Shown one piece after another: positions 62,894 through 64,000 of a DNA stretch of 64,000 bases. The stretch is from Haloferax litoreum (GTDB lineage Archaea > Halobacteriota > Halobacteria > Halobacteriales > Haloferacaceae). The number at the start of each line of letters is the position of its first letter. Positions within the stretch are counted from its first letter, which is position 1. The DNA lies in assembly GCF_009674605.1 (NCBI RefSeq), contig NZ_WKJO01000001.1, positions 2,480,001 through 2,544,000 on the forward strand, written 5' to 3'. The notes under the pieces were generated by a model, which was not told where the DNA came from, made no database searches, and saw nothing but the letters and a program-made list of their open reading frames with translations. The translations under genes were made by a program, and so were the position numbers.

Positions 62894-63697
62894 ATGACCG
62901 AGGTGGAACTCGATTCCGACGCGGTACGACTCGATATCGACGCGGGCGTCGCCACAGTGACGCTGGACGCCCCAGCGGTACGGAACGCACTCACTGTGGA
63001 GGTGACAGCGGGCGTCCGCGAGGCACTCGACTCGCTCCCCGACGAGACGAGGTGTGTCGTCTTCCGCGGTGCCAACGGTGCATTCTGCGCCGGTGGCGAC
63101 GTGAACGCCATGTTAGAGTTACAGGCCGGCGCGTTGTCGCTGCCTGACGCCGTCGACCACGTCGTCCACGACACCGCCGACTGTGTCCGTCGCGTCTACA
63201 ACTGTGACCTCCCGACTATCGCCGCTATCGATGGGCCGGCGGTCGGTGCCGGGGGCGCGCTGGCTATCGCGTGCGACCTTCAACTGCTCCACGAAGACGC
63301 CCACGTCGGGTTCGGATTCCGCCGCGTCGGACTCGCCGTCGACTCGGGACTCTCGTATCTCCTCCCGCGACTCGTCGGTCGGAACGTGGCGATGGAACTC
63401 GTCTACACCGGCGAACTACTCGGTCCCGAACGGGCACTCGAACTCGGTGTCGTGAACCGCGTCGCTGGCGAGGGCGAATTCGAGGCCGAACTCGACGAGT
63501 TGACCGACCGAATCGCTGGCGGTCCGACGAAAGCACTCACCGCTTCTAAACGTCTGCTCCGCCGACCGGACGACTCAATCGAGGCGGCAATCGAACACGA
63601 GGCGGCGGCACAGGCTGTCATCTTCGAGACTGACGACCACACCGAAGGTGTTGAGTCGTTCATGGAGCGCCGAGACCCAGAATTCGAAGGGCGATAG
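62894..63697 (+). CDS. Enoyl-CoA hydratase/isomerase family protein
   Basis: A 267-residue crotonase. It has VATVTLDAPAVRNALT, FCAGGDVNAM, AAIDGPAVGAGGALAIACDLQL and VGFGFRRVGLAVDSGLSYLLPRLVG, with one of the two usual catalytic Glu positions replaced by Asp or another residue (FRRVGL in place of the E-containing motif). Acyl-CoA hydration or isomerisation in fatty acid breakdown is most likely; it is not menB, which is elsewhere in the window. The gap from menC is 72 bp, so it is possibly part of the same unit. Confidence 0.85.
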   Translation: MTEVELDSDAVRLDIDAGVATVTLDAPAVRNALTVEVTAGVREALDSLPDETRCVVFRGANGAFCAGGDVNAMLELQAGALSLPDAVDHVVHDTADCVRRVYNCDLPTIAAIDGPAVGAGGALAIACDLQLLHEDAHVGFGFRRVGLAVDSGLSYLLPRLVGRNVAMELVYTGELLGPERALELGVVNRVAGEGEFEAELDELTDRIAGGPTKALTASKRLLRRPDDSIEAAIEHEAAAQAVIFETDDHTEGVESFMERRDPEFEGR

Positions 63698-63775
63698 TCC
63701 CCCACGGCGAGCGGTGCGGGGGGCCAACCGGTCGGGGTCGGTGCATACTTGACGCCACCGAGCGACGGCGAGTGT

Positions 63776-64000
63776 ATGGTCACCGTCACCGTCTGGAACG
63801 AATTTCGCCACGAACGCGACAGCGACGAAGTCGCCGCAGTCTACCCCGATGGCATCCACACCGTCGTCGCCGACGCCCTCCGTGAGGATGGTCACGAGGT
63901 GGATACGGCGACGCTCGACGAACCCGAACACGGCCTGCCTGAATCCGTCCTCGACGAGACGGACGTGCTCGTCTGGTGGGGTCACAAAGCCCACGACGAG
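63776..64000 (+). CDS. ThuA-like protein, 3' part beyond the window
   Basis: The first 75 residues: [33 protein letters not shown] and [13 protein letters not shown], which match the start of the ThuA trehalose-utilisation family (class I glutamine-amidotransferase-like fold). In bacteria ThuA helps catabolise trehalose via 3-keto sugars. The gene runs off the right edge, so catalytic residues further on are not visible. Confidence 0.8.
   Translation, partial: MVTVTVWNEFRHERDSDEVAAVYPDGIHTVVADALREDGHEVDTATLDEPEHGLPESVLDETDVLVWWGHKAHDE

Overview
The window is high-GC (roughly 63-66% by eye) haloarchaeal chromosome. The proteins are strongly acidic. Many genes have a TATA-like box 24-30 nt before the ATG, as expected for leaderless mRNAs. 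The gene content and order (aglB, aglJ, ilvBNC-leuCDB, glpR-pfkB, ptfC-ptfA-ptsH-ptsI-ptfB, fba, gluconate dehydratase, galactokinase, TFB, rhomboid) match what I remember of Haloferax volcanii, so I infer Haloferax or a close relative in Haloferacaceae. No IS element, CRISPR array, rRNA or tRNA gene was recognised.

Region 1 (1-12.6 kb) is a surface-glycan locus. It starts inside aglB, the oligosaccharyltransferase, and ends with aglJ, the first dolichol-phosphate glycosyltransferase. Between them lies a visibly AT-richer stretch (about 0.8-10.3 kb). It encodes two DegT-type sugar aminotransferases, an NAD-dependent epimerase, a FemAB/GNAT-type acyltransferase, two alkaline-phosphatase-superfamily enzymes, a GT4 glycosyltransferase and a flippase. 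This looks like a strain-specific cassette for building, decorating and exporting an amino-sugar-containing glycan that AglB could transfer to the S-layer.

Region 2 (12.6-15.1 kb) holds small haloarchaeal proteins, including a JAMM-like and a metallo-beta-lactamase-like protein that both lack some metal ligands.

Region 3 (15.5-23.9 kb) is branched-chain amino acid biosynthesis: leuA, then ilvB-ilvN-ilvC-(small ORF)-leuC-leuD-leuB, mostly overlapping. Two features stand out. The leuA frame has no usable start codon and appears to need a +1 frameshift from the ATG set by its promoter. A 33-codon leaderless ORF ending in Leu-Ile-Ile-Val codons lies in the ilvB leader, next to small hairpins, and resembles an attenuator leader peptide.

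Region 4 (24.1-31.2 kb) is fructose uptake and catabolism: the GlpR repressor, 1-phosphofructokinase, a complete bacterial-type fructose PTS and class II aldolase, with inverted repeats at three control points.

Region 5 (31.3-45 kb) is mixed: HAD hydrolase, repeat-bearing surface protein, TMEM175-like channel, gluconate-type dehydratase, acetamidase, galactokinase-like GHMP kinase, MOSC protein, HemAT aerotaxis sensor, rhodanese/persulfide-dioxygenase fusion, 2Fe-2S ferredoxin and a universal stress protein.

Region 6 (45-53.2 kb) holds an Agl23-like membrane protein, TFB, a nuclease lipoprotein, a METTL5-like methyltransferase, a rhomboid protease, small regulators and a sulfite-oxidase-fold protein. 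Region 7 (53.4-64 kb) is dominated by menaquinone biosynthesis (menF, menD, menB, menA, menC), with membrane proteins, a DJ-1/PfpI protein, an enoyl-CoA hydratase and a partial ThuA-like gene at the right edge.
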